Shown piece by piece: positions 43,462-51,441 of a stretch of DNA of 64,000 nucleotides. The translations under genes and the position numbers were made by a program. How positions within the stretch are numbered: position 1 is the stretch's first letter; every line of letters starts with the position of its first letter. Origin of the DNA: Candidatus Thermoflexus tengchongensis (GTDB lineage Bacteria > Chloroflexota > Anaerolineae > Thermoflexales > Thermoflexaceae); contig JAEVEX010000037.1 of NCBI GenBank assembly GCA_016842085.1, positions 1 to 64,000 on the forward strand, read 5' to 3'. The notes under the pieces were generated by a model. It had not been told where the DNA came from. It saw only the letters and a list, made by a program, of their open reading frames with translations, and made no database searches.

Positions 43462-44567
43462 CCCGTATCCTGGTGATCGATGATGATATCGAGCTCCTTC
43501 AGATGGTCCGCCTGATGCTGGAGCGGGCCGGGTTCGAGGTGTTCACCAGCGCGGATGGCGCGGATGGGATTGAGAAAACCCGCCAGCTCCGACCGGATCT
43601 GGTGATCCTGGATTTGATGATGCCGGAGATCGATGGCTTCCAGGTGCTCCAGGCCATCCGAAACGATCCGCTGATCAGCGACACACCGGTCCTGGTCCTG
43701 ACGGCTCGAGCGCAGCCGGTGGATCGGGAGGCGGCCCTGGCCGCCCGAGCCGATGATTACCTGGCCAAGCCGGTCTCTCAGAAGGAGCTCCTGGATCGGG
43801 TCCAGGAAGTGCTGAACCGGCGCCGGCGAGCGGGGGCCCAGGGTTCGGTGGTGCTCTTCCTGGGGCTTCGCGGAGGAACCGGGACCACCACGCTGGCGGT
43901 GAACACGGCGCTGACCCTGGTTCGTAGCGGTCCTGTGGTGCTGTGGGATGCCAGTCTGAGCTCTGGTCATGCGGGGCTTCATCTCCGGATCGCTCCCCGG
44001 ATCTCCTGGCTGGACTGGTGGCGGGATGGATGCTCGAAAGAAAATCTGGAGGCTCATTTGATGCCCCATCCCGCTGGACTCAGTCTGTTTCCCGCCCCTC
44101 TGATGCCGGTTACGGAGGCCTTGGAAGAATCCCTGGTGGGTCTGACTCTGGACTTCCTGCGCGAGCGTTTCACCTTTGTGATCATCGATGGGCCTTCCAC
44201 GCTGGTGCCCCTGGGTCTCGTCCTCTGTCAGCAGGCGGATCAGTTATTCCTGGTGATGACCCCCGAGGTGGGCGCTCTGCAGACCACGGTGATGACCCTG
44301 CGGGCCCTGCAATCGGCGGGGATACCGATGGAGCGGATCCACGTCGTGGTGAATCATGCGGCGGGGCCGGGCACATTGAACATCCAGACCATTGAGCGGG
44401 CGCTGGGCCGGGCCCCCATGCTCACGGTGCCGTTCGATCCCAACCAGGCTGTGGCGCTGGTCCAGGGCGCTCCGCTCATTCTGAGCCATCCGAACGGCCC
44501 TCTGGCAGCGGCCGCGCACCGGCTGGCCGGGCATGTTCTATCCACCGTGCGCCAGACCGGGGATTAA
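43458..44567 (+). CDS. response regulator receiver fused to CpaE-like ParA ATPase (copy 3)
   Basis: 369 residues. REC (about 1-120): VIDDD, phospho-acceptor in LVILDLMMPEIDG, Thr in VLTAR, Lys in YLAKPVS. The ParA-like domain begins near 134 with the deviant P-loop FLGLRGGTGTTTLAVN (Arg replaces the first Lys), then VVLWDASLSSGHAGLHL and FVIIDGPSTLVPLG as Walker B-like region. Closely related in layout to the genes at 28317 and 30269. Partner of the upstream unknown protein through a four-base overlap. Confidence 0.9.
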   Translation: MTRILVIDDDIELLQMVRLMLERAGFEVFTSADGADGIEKTRQLRPDLVILDLMMPEIDGFQVLQAIRNDPLISDTPVLVLTARAQPVDREAALAARADDYLAKPVSQKELLDRVQEVLNRRRRAGAQGSVVLFLGLRGGTGTTTLAVNTALTLVRSGPVVLWDASLSSGHAGLHLRIAPRISWLDWWRDGCSKENLEAHLMPHPAGLSLFPAPLMPVTEALEESLVGLTLDFLRERFTFVIIDGPSTLVPLGLVLCQQADQLFLVMTPEVGALQTTVMTLRALQSAGIPMERIHVVVNHAAGPGTLNIQTIERALGRAPMLTVPFDPNQAVALVQGAPLILSHPNGPLAAAAHRLAGHVLSTVRQTGD

Positions 44568-44940
44568 GGCCTGCCCATATATCGAGAGGATCGTGGCCGC
44601 CCCATAGGATCGTCAGGGGCGGTCCGGATGGAGTCCCCGGGTGCTCCACTCCACCCCCAAACGGTTTTCTCTCCCCTCAGAGCCCAGATGGCCCCGGGGA
44701 AATACGCCGGGGACCAGCTCCTCAACCCCTTCCAGAGGAGGTCAGCTGTGTAATTCCTGCGGCACAAATGATCTGGAACTTGTTCACATCACCATCAGAT
44801 CGATCCAGCTTCTTTTCTTTTTGTTCCTTAAACATTTTGCTTATCTGGTTAAAATCGGCATAATGTTCTGATTAGATCCTTGATGATATCCGTAACGGCT
44901 CCGGATCCGGTCCCGTGTTGAATAAATTCCAACTTTCTGC
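44568..44940. other. intergenic region with AT-rich tail
   Basis: About 370 bases after the REC-ATPase gene. Bases 44780-44880 are strikingly AT-rich and contain TTGCTT and CATAAT 16 bases apart. A minor frame from about 44751 would read LCNSCGTNDLELVH behind an AGGAGG but lacks a normal start codon (CTG only). No recognised gene. Confidence 0.4.
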
Positions 44941-44970
44941 TTGACGAAGGGATCCCCGGTGTGCTATAAT
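44941..44970 (+). promoter_or_regulatory. sigma-70-type promoter of the DUF177/sigA region
   Basis: TTGACG (44941-44946) and a perfect TATAAT (44965-44970), spacer 18 bases, 77 bases before the DUF177 gene. Confidence 0.8.
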
Positions 44971-45047
44971 CACCCCAGCAGGTTTTTCTGGCCTGCCCCA
45001 ACCCTGGATCGGGCCATCAGATGCAGCGGCCTGTCCTGGAGGGCCCC

Positions 45048-45551
45048 ATGAAGATGCTACGCTATCGGGTGGGCGCGCTGGTGGGCGCGCCGATTGGGAG
45101 TCGAATGGTATTATCCCTGGAGGAGGGACCGGGGGATCTGGGCTATGGGGTGGAGGTGGATTACCTTCGGGGGGAGATTGAGCTGGTTCGTTCCGATCGC
45201 CGGCTCCTGGCCTCCGGAACGATCTCCACGCAGATCCACACGTCATGTGCCCGCTGTCTGGAACCGGTCGCCTTCCCCATGACTTTTGAATTTGAGGAGG
45301 CGTTTTTCCTCTCCCCGGTGGATATCCCTGGGGAGACATTTTATGCGGTGACGGATGACGGCTATCTCTTCCTGACGGCGCCGCTGCGGGAGCATATCCT
45401 GCTGAACACCCCGCTGCGGGTTCTCTGTCGTCCGGATTGCCGCGGTCTGTGCCCCGAGTGTGGCCAGAACCTGAATGAGGGGGATTGCGGCTGCGTCCGT
45501 GAGCCGGATCCCCGATGGGCAGCTCTGCAGGCGTTCCGTTTATCCGAATGA
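45048..45551 (+). CDS. yceD: DUF177/YceD-family protein (large-subunit rRNA accumulation protein)
   Basis: A 167-residue protein: ASGTISTQIHTSCARCLEPVAF with a CxxC pair, TFEFEEAFFL, and LLNTPLRVLCRPDCRGLCPECGQNL with further cysteines, a zinc-ribbon-like end typical of YceD. YceD members are linked to 23S rRNA accumulation and usually precede rpmF, which is not found here; the primary sigma gene follows instead. ATG 45048 has GGAGGG just upstream. Confidence 0.9.
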   Translation: MKMLRYRVGALVGAPIGSRMVLSLEEGPGDLGYGVEVDYLRGEIELVRSDRRLLASGTISTQIHTSCARCLEPVAFPMTFEFEEAFFLSPVDIPGETFYAVTDDGYLFLTAPLREHILLNTPLRVLCRPDCRGLCPECGQNLNEGDCGCVREPDPRWAALQAFRLSE

Positions 45552-45770
45552 CCGGACGGGCCACCCGGCTGGGCCGTGGACAAGCCTGCCGGGCCCTTTC
45601 CCGGGGTTTCAGAAACCTGACGCTCATGGATCTTCAGCAACCCGGATTCCTGGAATGAACCATCATCCAGCTTCTATCCGGAGGAAAATTGAAGCACGGA
45701 GTTGAGGCTGGAGATCCGGGGGTCCTGGGAGGTTGCCGGACTGTTTATCTGTGATCGGAGAGGAGCGACG

Positions 45771-46979
45771 ATGGCGAGCTTCGATGAGGTCATAGGGGAG
45801 CTTCTTTCTCTGGCGGAGCGGCAGGGTTACCTCACGGTTACAGACATCCTGGAGATCTACCCGGAAGCCGAGGAATCTCCCGAGGAGCTGGATGAAATCT
45901 GCCTGTGGTTGCAGGAAGCGGGCATCGAGCTCTACGATGACACCCGGATCAACATCGAGGAAGAGGAGCGGTTCCTTCGCGAGATCGAAGAGGAGGAAGA
46001 GGAAGAGGCGGAGGAGCATTTCGAGACCAGCGATGTGGTCCTGGGGGAGGATGACGACCTGGCGGACATCGATGTGGATGACACGGTAGGGCTCTATCTG
46101 AAAGAGATGGCCCGCGTCCCCCTGCTGACCAGTGAAGAGGAGGTGCGGCTGGCCCGGCAGGTGTTCCGGGGTCAGCAGGCCGCCCGACGGCTCCGGGAAG
46201 CCCGTCGTCTCTCCCCTCAACAGCGGGCCCGGCTGGAGCGGCTGGTGGAGGAAGGCCGAAAGGCCCGGGAGCACCTCATTAAAGCCAACACCCGTCTGGT
46301 GGTCAGCATCGCCAAGAAATACATGGGCCGCGGGGTTCCGTTCCTGGACCTGATCCAGGAGGGGAACCTGGGGCTGATGAAGGCGGTGGAGAAGTTCGAT
46401 TACCGGCGGGGTTACCGCTTCAGCACGTATGCCACGTGGTGGATCCGCCAGACCATCACCCGGGCGATCGCGGATCAGAGCCGCACGATCCGGGTTCCGG
46501 TTCACATGAGCGATCGGATCCGCAAGCTGTATCGGGTGGCCCATGAGCTGGAACAGAGCCTGGGCCGCAAGCCGACCGCGGAGGAGATCGCTGCCGAACT
46601 GGGGGTGGATCCACGGAAGGTGGAGTGGATGTTCCGGGTTTCCTGGCAGCCTTTGAGCCTGGAAAACCCGGTGGGGGAAGATGAGGAGGACGAGCTGGGT
46701 TACTTCATCGAGGACGAATCCTCGCCCTCTCCGAACCAGATCGCTTACCAGAACCTGCTCCGGGAGAAGATCGAGGAGATCCTCTCCACGCTGAGCCCGC
46801 GCGAGGCCCGGATCCTGCGGCTGCGGTTTGGCCTGGTGAACGGGCGGTGCTACACGCTGGAGGAAGTGGGGAAGAAGTTCGGGCTGACGCGGGAGCGCAT
46901 CCGGCAGATCGAAGGGCGGGCTCTGCGCCGGCTGCGCCACCCCCGTCGGAGCCGTCAGTTGCGGGAGTTCCTGACCTGA
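45771..46979 (+). CDS. sigA: primary RNA polymerase sigma factor (SigA/RpoD)
   Basis: 402 residues. Region 1.1-like N-terminus ([20 protein letters not shown]), then an acidic linker, region 1.2 ([17 protein letters not shown]), region 2 ([57 protein letters not shown] for -10 recognition), region 3 and region 4 ([36 protein letters not shown] for -35 recognition). All core motifs are intact, so this is the housekeeping factor. GGAGAGGAG lies upstream of ATG 45771. It ends at a strong terminator. Confidence 0.97.
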   Translation: MASFDEVIGELLSLAERQGYLTVTDILEIYPEAEESPEELDEICLWLQEAGIELYDDTRINIEEEERFLREIEEEEEEEAEEHFETSDVVLGEDDDLADIDVDDTVGLYLKEMARVPLLTSEEEVRLARQVFRGQQAARRLREARRLSPQQRARLERLVEEGRKAREHLIKANTRLVVSIAKKYMGRGVPFLDLIQEGNLGLMKAVEKFDYRRGYRFSTYATWWIRQTITRAIADQSRTIRVPVHMSDRIRKLYRVAHELEQSLGRKPTAEEIAAELGVDPRKVEWMFRVSWQPLSLENPVGEDEEDELGYFIEDESSPSPNQIAYQNLLREKIEEILSTLSPREARILRLRFGLVNGRCYTLEEVGKKFGLTRERIRQIEGRALRRLRHPRRSRQLREFLT

Positions 46980-47004
46980 AAAGGCTTCCCTGCGAGGGAT
47001 TTTC

Positions 47005-47044
47005 AAAACCGGACCGGCCACTTTGAGCGGCCGGTCCGGTTTTT
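47005..47044 (+). terminator. intrinsic terminator of sigA
   Basis: Stem AAAACCGGACCGGCC / GGCCGGTCCGGTTTT, loop nine bases, ending in a run of five T. Twenty-five bases past the sigA stop. Confidence 0.9.
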
Positions 47045-47196
47045 ACAGGGCTTACATCGCTCTCCCCCCAAAATCCTCAGGCAAAAGCCAGGCGCGGAAT
47101 TCCACAACTGCCTGCCCTTCCCGGTCCGCAGACCCATTGCCCCCTGTCTCACCTTCTCCCCGCAAGCGGGGGAGAGAAGCCGCCGCTACTAAATGA

Positions 47197-47227
47197 AGAG
47201 GCCGCTTCCAGAGTGGAAGCGGCCTCT
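47197..47227 (-). terminator. hairpin ending the small minus-strand unit
   Basis: Perfect 14-bp stem (GAGGCCGCTTCCA / TGGAAGCGGCCTC plus one A-T pair), loop of three bases. On the minus strand it is followed by TTCATTTA. It closes the promoter-ORF unit at 47247-47435. Confidence 0.7.
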
Positions 47228-47230
47228 CCC

Positions 47231-47326
47231 GGCGGGCCGTCGCCGATCAGCGCTCACCGGAGGTGATGCGACGGCCCGCCTCCTTCAGGTCTGTCCGACG
47301 TTTTTCGTCCATGTCGCATCACCTCC
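47231..47326 (-). promoter_or_regulatory. two mutually exclusive RNA hairpins over a 21-codon ORF
   Basis: Structure A: the Shine-Dalgarno segment GGAGGTGATGCGAC (47326-47313) is perfectly complementary over 14 bases to the internal segment GTCGCATCACCTCC (47272-47259), which would hide the ribosome-binding site. Structure B: GGCGGGCCGTCGC (47280-47268) pairs over 13 bases with GCGACGGCCCGCC (47243-47231) after the stop codon, and its loop holds a small TCACC-TCC-GGTGA stem. The five bases 47268-47272 belong to both, so A and B cannot coexist. This is the logic of an RNA switch. Function is inferred only from pairing. Confidence 0.6.
47247..47312 (-). CDS. small 21-codon ORF with strong ribosome-binding site
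   Basis: ATG 47312 follows AAAGGAGGTGATGCGAC. The peptide is highly basic and acidic (MDEKRRTDLKEAGRR then ITSGER) with no hydrophobic segment. It stops at TGA 47247-47249. A -35/-10 pair lies about 95 bases upstream and a terminator about 20 bases downstream, so it would be a monocistronic gene facing sigA tail to tail. Too short for homology judgement. It may be a small protein, a leader peptide, or the RNA may be the functional product. Confidence 0.5.
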   Translation of the reverse strand: MDEKRRTDLKEAGRRITSGER

Positions 47327-47406
47327 TTTCTGTGGGATGGCGCATCCGGTGGGCGCAGGCGGCAGGGGATAGAGGTTCGGGAAGGCCTGCACCCGTAACA
47401 AACCGA

Positions 47407-47435
47407 ATCATGCATGGAATGATTCCGGATGTCAA
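47407..47435 (-). promoter_or_regulatory. promoter of the small minus-strand unit
   Basis: On the minus strand, consensus TTGACA (47435-47430) is followed after 17 bases by CATGAT (47412-47407). The predicted leader before the ORF is about 90 bases. Bases 46980-47000 and 47045-47190 otherwise hold only a CTTCTCCCC...GGGGGAGAG-type dispersed palindrome (about 47149-47178). Confidence 0.6.
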
Positions 47436-47532
47436 CTTCAAGCGGATCGCCCTCGGGGCTTTTATTCGCTTGCCCGCTCGCATGAGGGGTTACGCGGCGG
47501 GCTTCCCGAAAATGCCTACAGGGTTTTATCGC

Positions 47533-48105
47533 TCATCGGCCCCGGGGTCGGCCGTAGAGCCACCAGAATCGATCGCGAGGGAAAACTGCCTGCAGGGCCT
47601 CCTCCCATAGAAAGGGGCCGGGCTCCCAATTTCGCCGCAGCGCCTGATCCAGCGCCCGCAGGCGGTTCCGGATATTCTCGACATCGGATCCCAGGCGGTC
47701 TCCTTCTTCCAGTAGCAGCTCGATCTTTAAACGAATATGTGCCTGAGCCGGATAGCTCGCAGCGACCTCTTCGGGATGTTTCTCATAATCCTCCAGATAC
47801 CAAGTCCAGGCGTCCAGGCGGCTGCTGAGCTCCCGCTCCAGCTTCTGCCGGTAGCGGGCCTGGTGAACCTCTCGCACCCGCTCCAGGTGGGTTTTCAGAG
47901 TCTCCAGCTCCGCCCGGGCCTGCGCGGGAAGACGGCTCTGAAGCGCCTCCAGCCGCCGCAGGCTCTCCAGCAGGCCACCGATACTGAGCGATGGGAAGGT
48001 GGCGGAGAAGGGACGAAGGGGCCAGTAAACCATGTCCGAGGCCAGATAGTCCTCCAGGGCCGCCACCCCTTCCCGCACGAACGTCAGCTCATCCTCCGGT
48101 TTCAT
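47533..48105 (-). CDS. helical protein of unknown function
   Basis: A 190-residue soluble, highly charged, mainly helical protein: VREGVAALEDYLASDMVYWPLR, a long coiled-coil-like centre (LRRLEALQSRLPAQARAELE, HQARYRQKLERELSSRLDAW), and a C-terminus rich in Trp (ENIRNRLRALDQALRRNWEP). No known motif. Codon use and length support a real gene. It follows the P-loop kinase by 45 bases on the same strand. Confidence 0.75.
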   Translation of the reverse strand: MKPEDELTFVREGVAALEDYLASDMVYWPLRPFSATFPSLSIGGLLESLRRLEALQSRLPAQARAELETLKTHLERVREVHQARYRQKLERELSSRLDAWTWYLEDYEKHPEEVAASYPAQAHIRLKIELLLEEGDRLGSDVENIRNRLRALDQALRRNWEPGPFLWEEALQAVFPRDRFWWLYGRPRGR

Positions 48106-48150
48106 GCATCCCCCTGTTGGAACGGGAATCGAACAGAAAACCTCCTCCCG

Positions 48151-48747
48151 CTATGGATGATGGGTTCCCGCATCCGGGCAGGCCGCCTGATGGATGGCCC
48201 TCACCAGGTGAGGGAGCAGGGTGTCCAGATCCTGGGAGGTATCCACCTCGAGATAGGGTCGACCGATCGGCTCCATATAGCGTCGCATCCGCTCGTAAAC
48301 GGGCCAGGTGGCTTCACTGGCATCCTCTGGATGGCGCTGACGGACGCGCCCCTCCAGACGATCTCGCACCACTTCGGGTGGGGCGGTGACAAGGAGGATC
48401 ACCAGAGGGATCCGGAGGCGATCCGCAATCTGGTAGATCAGGACGCGGTGGGCCTCGATCAGGTTGGTGGCGTCGAAGATCACCGAAGAGCCCTGGCGCA
48501 GAAGCTGCTCCATGAGCACCCGGCATACCTGATGGACGCGGCGGCTCTCGTTCAGGGTGTGCCGGGGCCACTTGAACAGGATCCGTCGCACCCGATCGGA
48601 CTCCACAATGGGGGCCGGGAGGAGGGCGGCCAGCCGGCGGGCCAGGGTGGATTTCCCGGTCCCGGGCAGGCCCACCATCAGGATCAGCCGGGGATGGGGA
48701 GTGGGGATGGGGCGGATCTCCAGCGCCTGCGCGGCCCGCCTGGCCAT
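48151..48747 (-). CDS. AAA_33-type P-loop kinase-like protein
   Basis: About 198 residues: LILMVGLPGTGKSTLARRLA as the P-loop, IVESDRVRRILF, GSSVIFDATNLIEAHRVLI and LVTAPPEVVRDRLEGR, as in polynucleotide-kinase/zeta-toxin-like NTPases that phosphorylate nucleic acids or small molecules. The target is unknown. ATG 48747 places the P-loop about 25 residues in. The longer frame (from 48906 or 48951) would add a low-complexity stretch that overlaps a dispersed CCCTCCCC-type repeat, so I consider it noncoding. Confidence 0.8.
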   Translation of the reverse strand: MARRAAQALEIRPIPTPHPRLILMVGLPGTGKSTLARRLAALLPAPIVESDRVRRILFKWPRHTLNESRRVHQVCRVLMEQLLRQGSSVIFDATNLIEAHRVLIYQIADRLRIPLVILLVTAPPEVVRDRLEGRVRQRHPEDASEATWPVYERMRRYMEPIGRPYLEVDTSQDLDTLLPHLVRAIHQAACPDAGTHHP

Positions 48748-49044
48748 CGCCTCGGCTTCTCCCCGGGGGAGGGGATAAGGGGAAGGAGCCCCCGGGCTTC
48801 CATCCCGACGCAGCGTGCGGTCCAGGCCCTCTTCATTCCTCTTGCCCGGCTCCGGAATCCCCCGCTCTTCCATCCCCATGGAACTCCGTTCGTGGTTGCG
48901 CTCCATTCGGGCTGGTGATGATCTGGAGGTGGGGAAGAGATCCCCGCGCACTGCTCAGGCGATTTGTCAGAAGCGTTCAATCGAATTATACCGAAGTCAG
49001 ACTTCATGCGCAGGCTCAGAAAGCTCCCACCGGAGGCAGACAGC

Positions 49045-49965
49045 GTGCACAACCCGGAAAAACCCCCCGTCCCTCCTTACCTGGTTCTGTTCATCGGCCT
49101 TCTGGCCGTTTCGATGTCTTCGATTTTCATTCGTTTCGCCCAGCGGGAAGCCTCTTCCCTGGTCATCGCCGCCTATCGTCTGACCCTGGCCACCTTGCTG
49201 ATCTTCCCGGTGGCCCTCCTGCGTTATCGCCATGAGCTGGCGCAGGTGACCCGCCGGGATCTCCTCTGGATGGCGCTGTCCGGGATCTTCCTGGCCCTGC
49301 ATTTCGTGACATGGATCACCTCCCTGGAATACACCACGGTGGCCAGCTCGGTGGTGCTGGTTTCCCTCTCGCCGGTTTTCGTCGCCATCGCTGCACCGGT
49401 TTTGCTGCGCGAGGCCATCACTTCCCGGATCATCCTGGGGATCCTCATCGCTCTGGTAGGAAGCGCCGTGGTCGGCTTCAGCGACGCGTGTTCATGGCCG
49501 CCACTGCGCTGCACGCTGGAAGGAGGTGGTCGCCTTCCCATGGTCGGCAACCTGCTGGCCCTCATCGGGGCGATCATGGTAGCGGGCTATTTTATGATCG
49601 GCCGTCGGGTGCGCAGCCGGTTCTCCCTCCCGGTGTATATCGGCTTCGTCTACGGATCCGCCGCGGTGATCTGCCTGCTGATTGTGGCCGGATCCGGGCT
49701 TCCCATCCTGGGCTATTCGCCGCAGACTTACCTCTGGATGACCCTGGTGGCGATCTTCCCCCAGCTGATCGGCCATTCCTCCTTCAACTGGGCCCTGCGT
49801 TACCTGCCGACGGCGGTGGTCACGGTGACCACCCTGGGAGAGCCCATCGGTTCGACGATCCTGGCCTATGTGATCCTGCGGGAAGCGCCGACGTGGGTGA
49901 AGATCCTGGGGGGCGGATTGATCCTCACCGGGATCGCGATCGTGTCCCGGGAGAGGGAGCGCTGA
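49045..49965 (+). CDS. EamA/DMT-family transporter
   Basis: A 306-residue inner-membrane protein with ten helices in two EamA repeats (about 10-140 and 160-300). The first repeat has SSIFIRFAQREASSLVIAAYRLTLA and ITSLEYTTVASSVVLVSLSPVFVAI; the second ends FNWALRYLPTAVVTVTTLGEPIGSTI with LGGGLILTGI. Members export amino acids, nucleosides or other metabolites. GTG 49045 has GGAGG eight bases upstream and is preferred over ATG 49006. It is 26 bases before tryptophanase; whether it moves a related metabolite is speculation. Confidence 0.88.
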   Translation: MHNPEKPPVPPYLVLFIGLLAVSMSSIFIRFAQREASSLVIAAYRLTLATLLIFPVALLRYRHELAQVTRRDLLWMALSGIFLALHFVTWITSLEYTTVASSVVLVSLSPVFVAIAAPVLLREAITSRIILGILIALVGSAVVGFSDACSWPPLRCTLEGGGRLPMVGNLLALIGAIMVAGYFMIGRRVRSRFSLPVYIGFVYGSAAVICLLIVAGSGLPILGYSPQTYLWMTLVAIFPQLIGHSSFNWALRYLPTAVVTVTTLGEPIGSTILAYVILREAPTWVKILGGGLILTGIAIVSRERER

Positions 49966-49991
49966 GTGTCGGATGAGTAACTCCTGAACCT

Positions 49992-51395
49992 GTGTGGGGG
50001 GACCCTTCCATGCCGATCCATCCGCCGGAACCTTTTCGGATCAAGGTGGTGGAGCCGTTGCGGCAGCTCTCGCGAGAGGAGCGACGGCAGCGCCTTCAGG
50101 AGGCGGGCTATAACCTCTTCCGCCTGCGGGCGGAAGACGTGTTCATCGACCTGCTGACGGATTCCGGAACGGGGGCGATGAGCGACCGCCAGTGGGGGGC
50201 GATGATGCAGGGGGATGAATCCTACGCGGGTGCCCGGAGTTTCTACCGGTTCCAGGAGACGATTCAGGAGATCACAGGCTATCCTTATGTGGTGCCTGTG
50301 CATCAGGGTCGTGCGGCGGAGCATATCTTCTTCGCCGTAGCGGTGCGGCCCGGCCAGCGGGTCCCCAGCAACAATCATTTCGATACCACCCGGGCGAACC
50401 TCCTGGCCCGCCCCGCCGATCCCGTCGATCTGGTCATCGACGAGGCCTATGATCCCACCCTGGAGCATCCCTTCAAGGGGAACATGGATCCGGCCAAGCT
50501 GGAGGCGTTCTTCGAACAGGTCGGGCCGGAAAACATCCCCTTTGTGATGCTGACGCTGACCAACAACACAGTGGGCGGGCAGCCGGTCTCCATGGAGAAC
50601 GTCCGCACGGTGGCGGCCATCGCTCACCGGTATGGGAAGAGGCTCTACCTGGATGTGGCCCGGTATGCGGAAAACGTGTATCTCATCAAGCTGCGCGAGC
50701 CCGGCTATGCCAGCCGGTCGGTGGGGGAGATCGCCCGGGAGCTCTTCGGATACGCGGACGGCTGCCTGATGAGCGCCAAGAAGGATGGGCTGGCCAACAT
50801 CGGCGGGTTCATCGCGTTGAAGGACCCCGAGCTCTACGAAGCGTTATGCGCCCAGCTGGTGCTCCGGGAAGGATTCCCTACCTACGGCGGGCTGGCCGGG
50901 CGGGATCTGGAGGCCATCGCGGTGGGTTTGAGGGAGGCGCTGGATGAGGATTACCTGGCCTACCGGATCGCTCAGGTGCGCTATCTGGCGGAATCCCTCC
51001 AGCAGGCGGGGATCCCCATTGTGGTGCCCCCGGGCGGACATGCGGTGTATCTGGATGCCGGCCGATTTCTCCCCCACATCCCTCCATCCGAATACCCGGG
51101 CCATGCCCTTGCCGTGTATCTTTACCTGGAAGGCGGGATCCGGGGTGTGGAGATCGGCAGCGTGATGCTGGCCCAGGAGGATCCTCAGACAGGGCAGGTG
51201 CTCTACCCCCGTCTGGAGCTGGTGCGGCTGGCGATCCCCCGACGGGTTTACACCCAGAGCCATCTGGATTACGTGGTGGAGGTGTGTGTCCGGGTCTACG
51301 CGCAACGGGAGCGAATCCGGGGGTTCCGTATTGTGCGGGCACCGAGGCTCCTGCGTCATTTCATGGCCTGGTTCGAGCCGCTGGGAGAACTTTAG
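49992..51395 (+). CDS. tnaA: tryptophanase (TnaA-like) of the TPL/tryptophanase family
   Basis: PLP enzyme that splits tryptophan to indole, pyruvate and ammonia. The 467-residue protein has EPFRIKVVEPL, DVFIDLLTDSGTGAMSD, VVPVHQGRAAEHIFF, the PLP Lys region LMSAKKDGLANIGG (K257/K258), FPTYGGLAGRDLEA and the C-terminal RAPRLLRHFMA. Two residues separate tryptophanase from tyrosine phenol-lyase. The FDTT position carries Asp (D125), and VEIG carries Ile (I382) where lyases have Thr and Arg. Both favour tryptophanase, although some other segments look lyase-like. Confidence 0.88.
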   Translation: MWGDPSMPIHPPEPFRIKVVEPLRQLSREERRQRLQEAGYNLFRLRAEDVFIDLLTDSGTGAMSDRQWGAMMQGDESYAGARSFYRFQETIQEITGYPYVVPVHQGRAAEHIFFAVAVRPGQRVPSNNHFDTTRANLLARPADPVDLVIDEAYDPTLEHPFKGNMDPAKLEAFFEQVGPENIPFVMLTLTNNTVGGQPVSMENVRTVAAIAHRYGKRLYLDVARYAENVYLIKLREPGYASRSVGEIARELFGYADGCLMSAKKDGLANIGGFIALKDPELYEALCAQLVLREGFPTYGGLAGRDLEAIAVGLREALDEDYLAYRIAQVRYLAESLQQAGIPIVVPPGGHAVYLDAGRFLPHIPPSEYPGHALAVYLYLEGGIRGVEIGSVMLAQEDPQTGQVLYPRLELVRLAIPRRVYTQSHLDYVVEVCVRVYAQRERIRGFRIVRAPRLLRHFMAWFEPLGEL

Positions 51396-51441
51396 GGAAA
51401 GGAGGAGGATTCGTGTCACAACTTCCCATATGGCCCGGATC

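Noticed and set aside
44751-44871. Mini-ORF reading LCNSCGTNDLELVH after AGGAGG
   Set aside because: No ATG/GTG/TTG start at a usable distance (only CTG; a GTG there runs straight into TAA), and no homology can be judged.
45552-45770. Expected rpmF (L32) gene after DUF177
   Set aside because: No L32-like sequence in any frame of the gap.
48748-48951. N-terminal extension of the P-loop kinase
   Set aside because: The added residues are low-complexity and overlap a CCCTCCCC-type repeat; the P-loop is correctly placed from ATG 48747.
49992-51395. Annotation as tyrosine phenol-lyase
   Set aside because: The two substrate-determining positions carry Asp and Ile, as in tryptophanase, not Thr and Arg.
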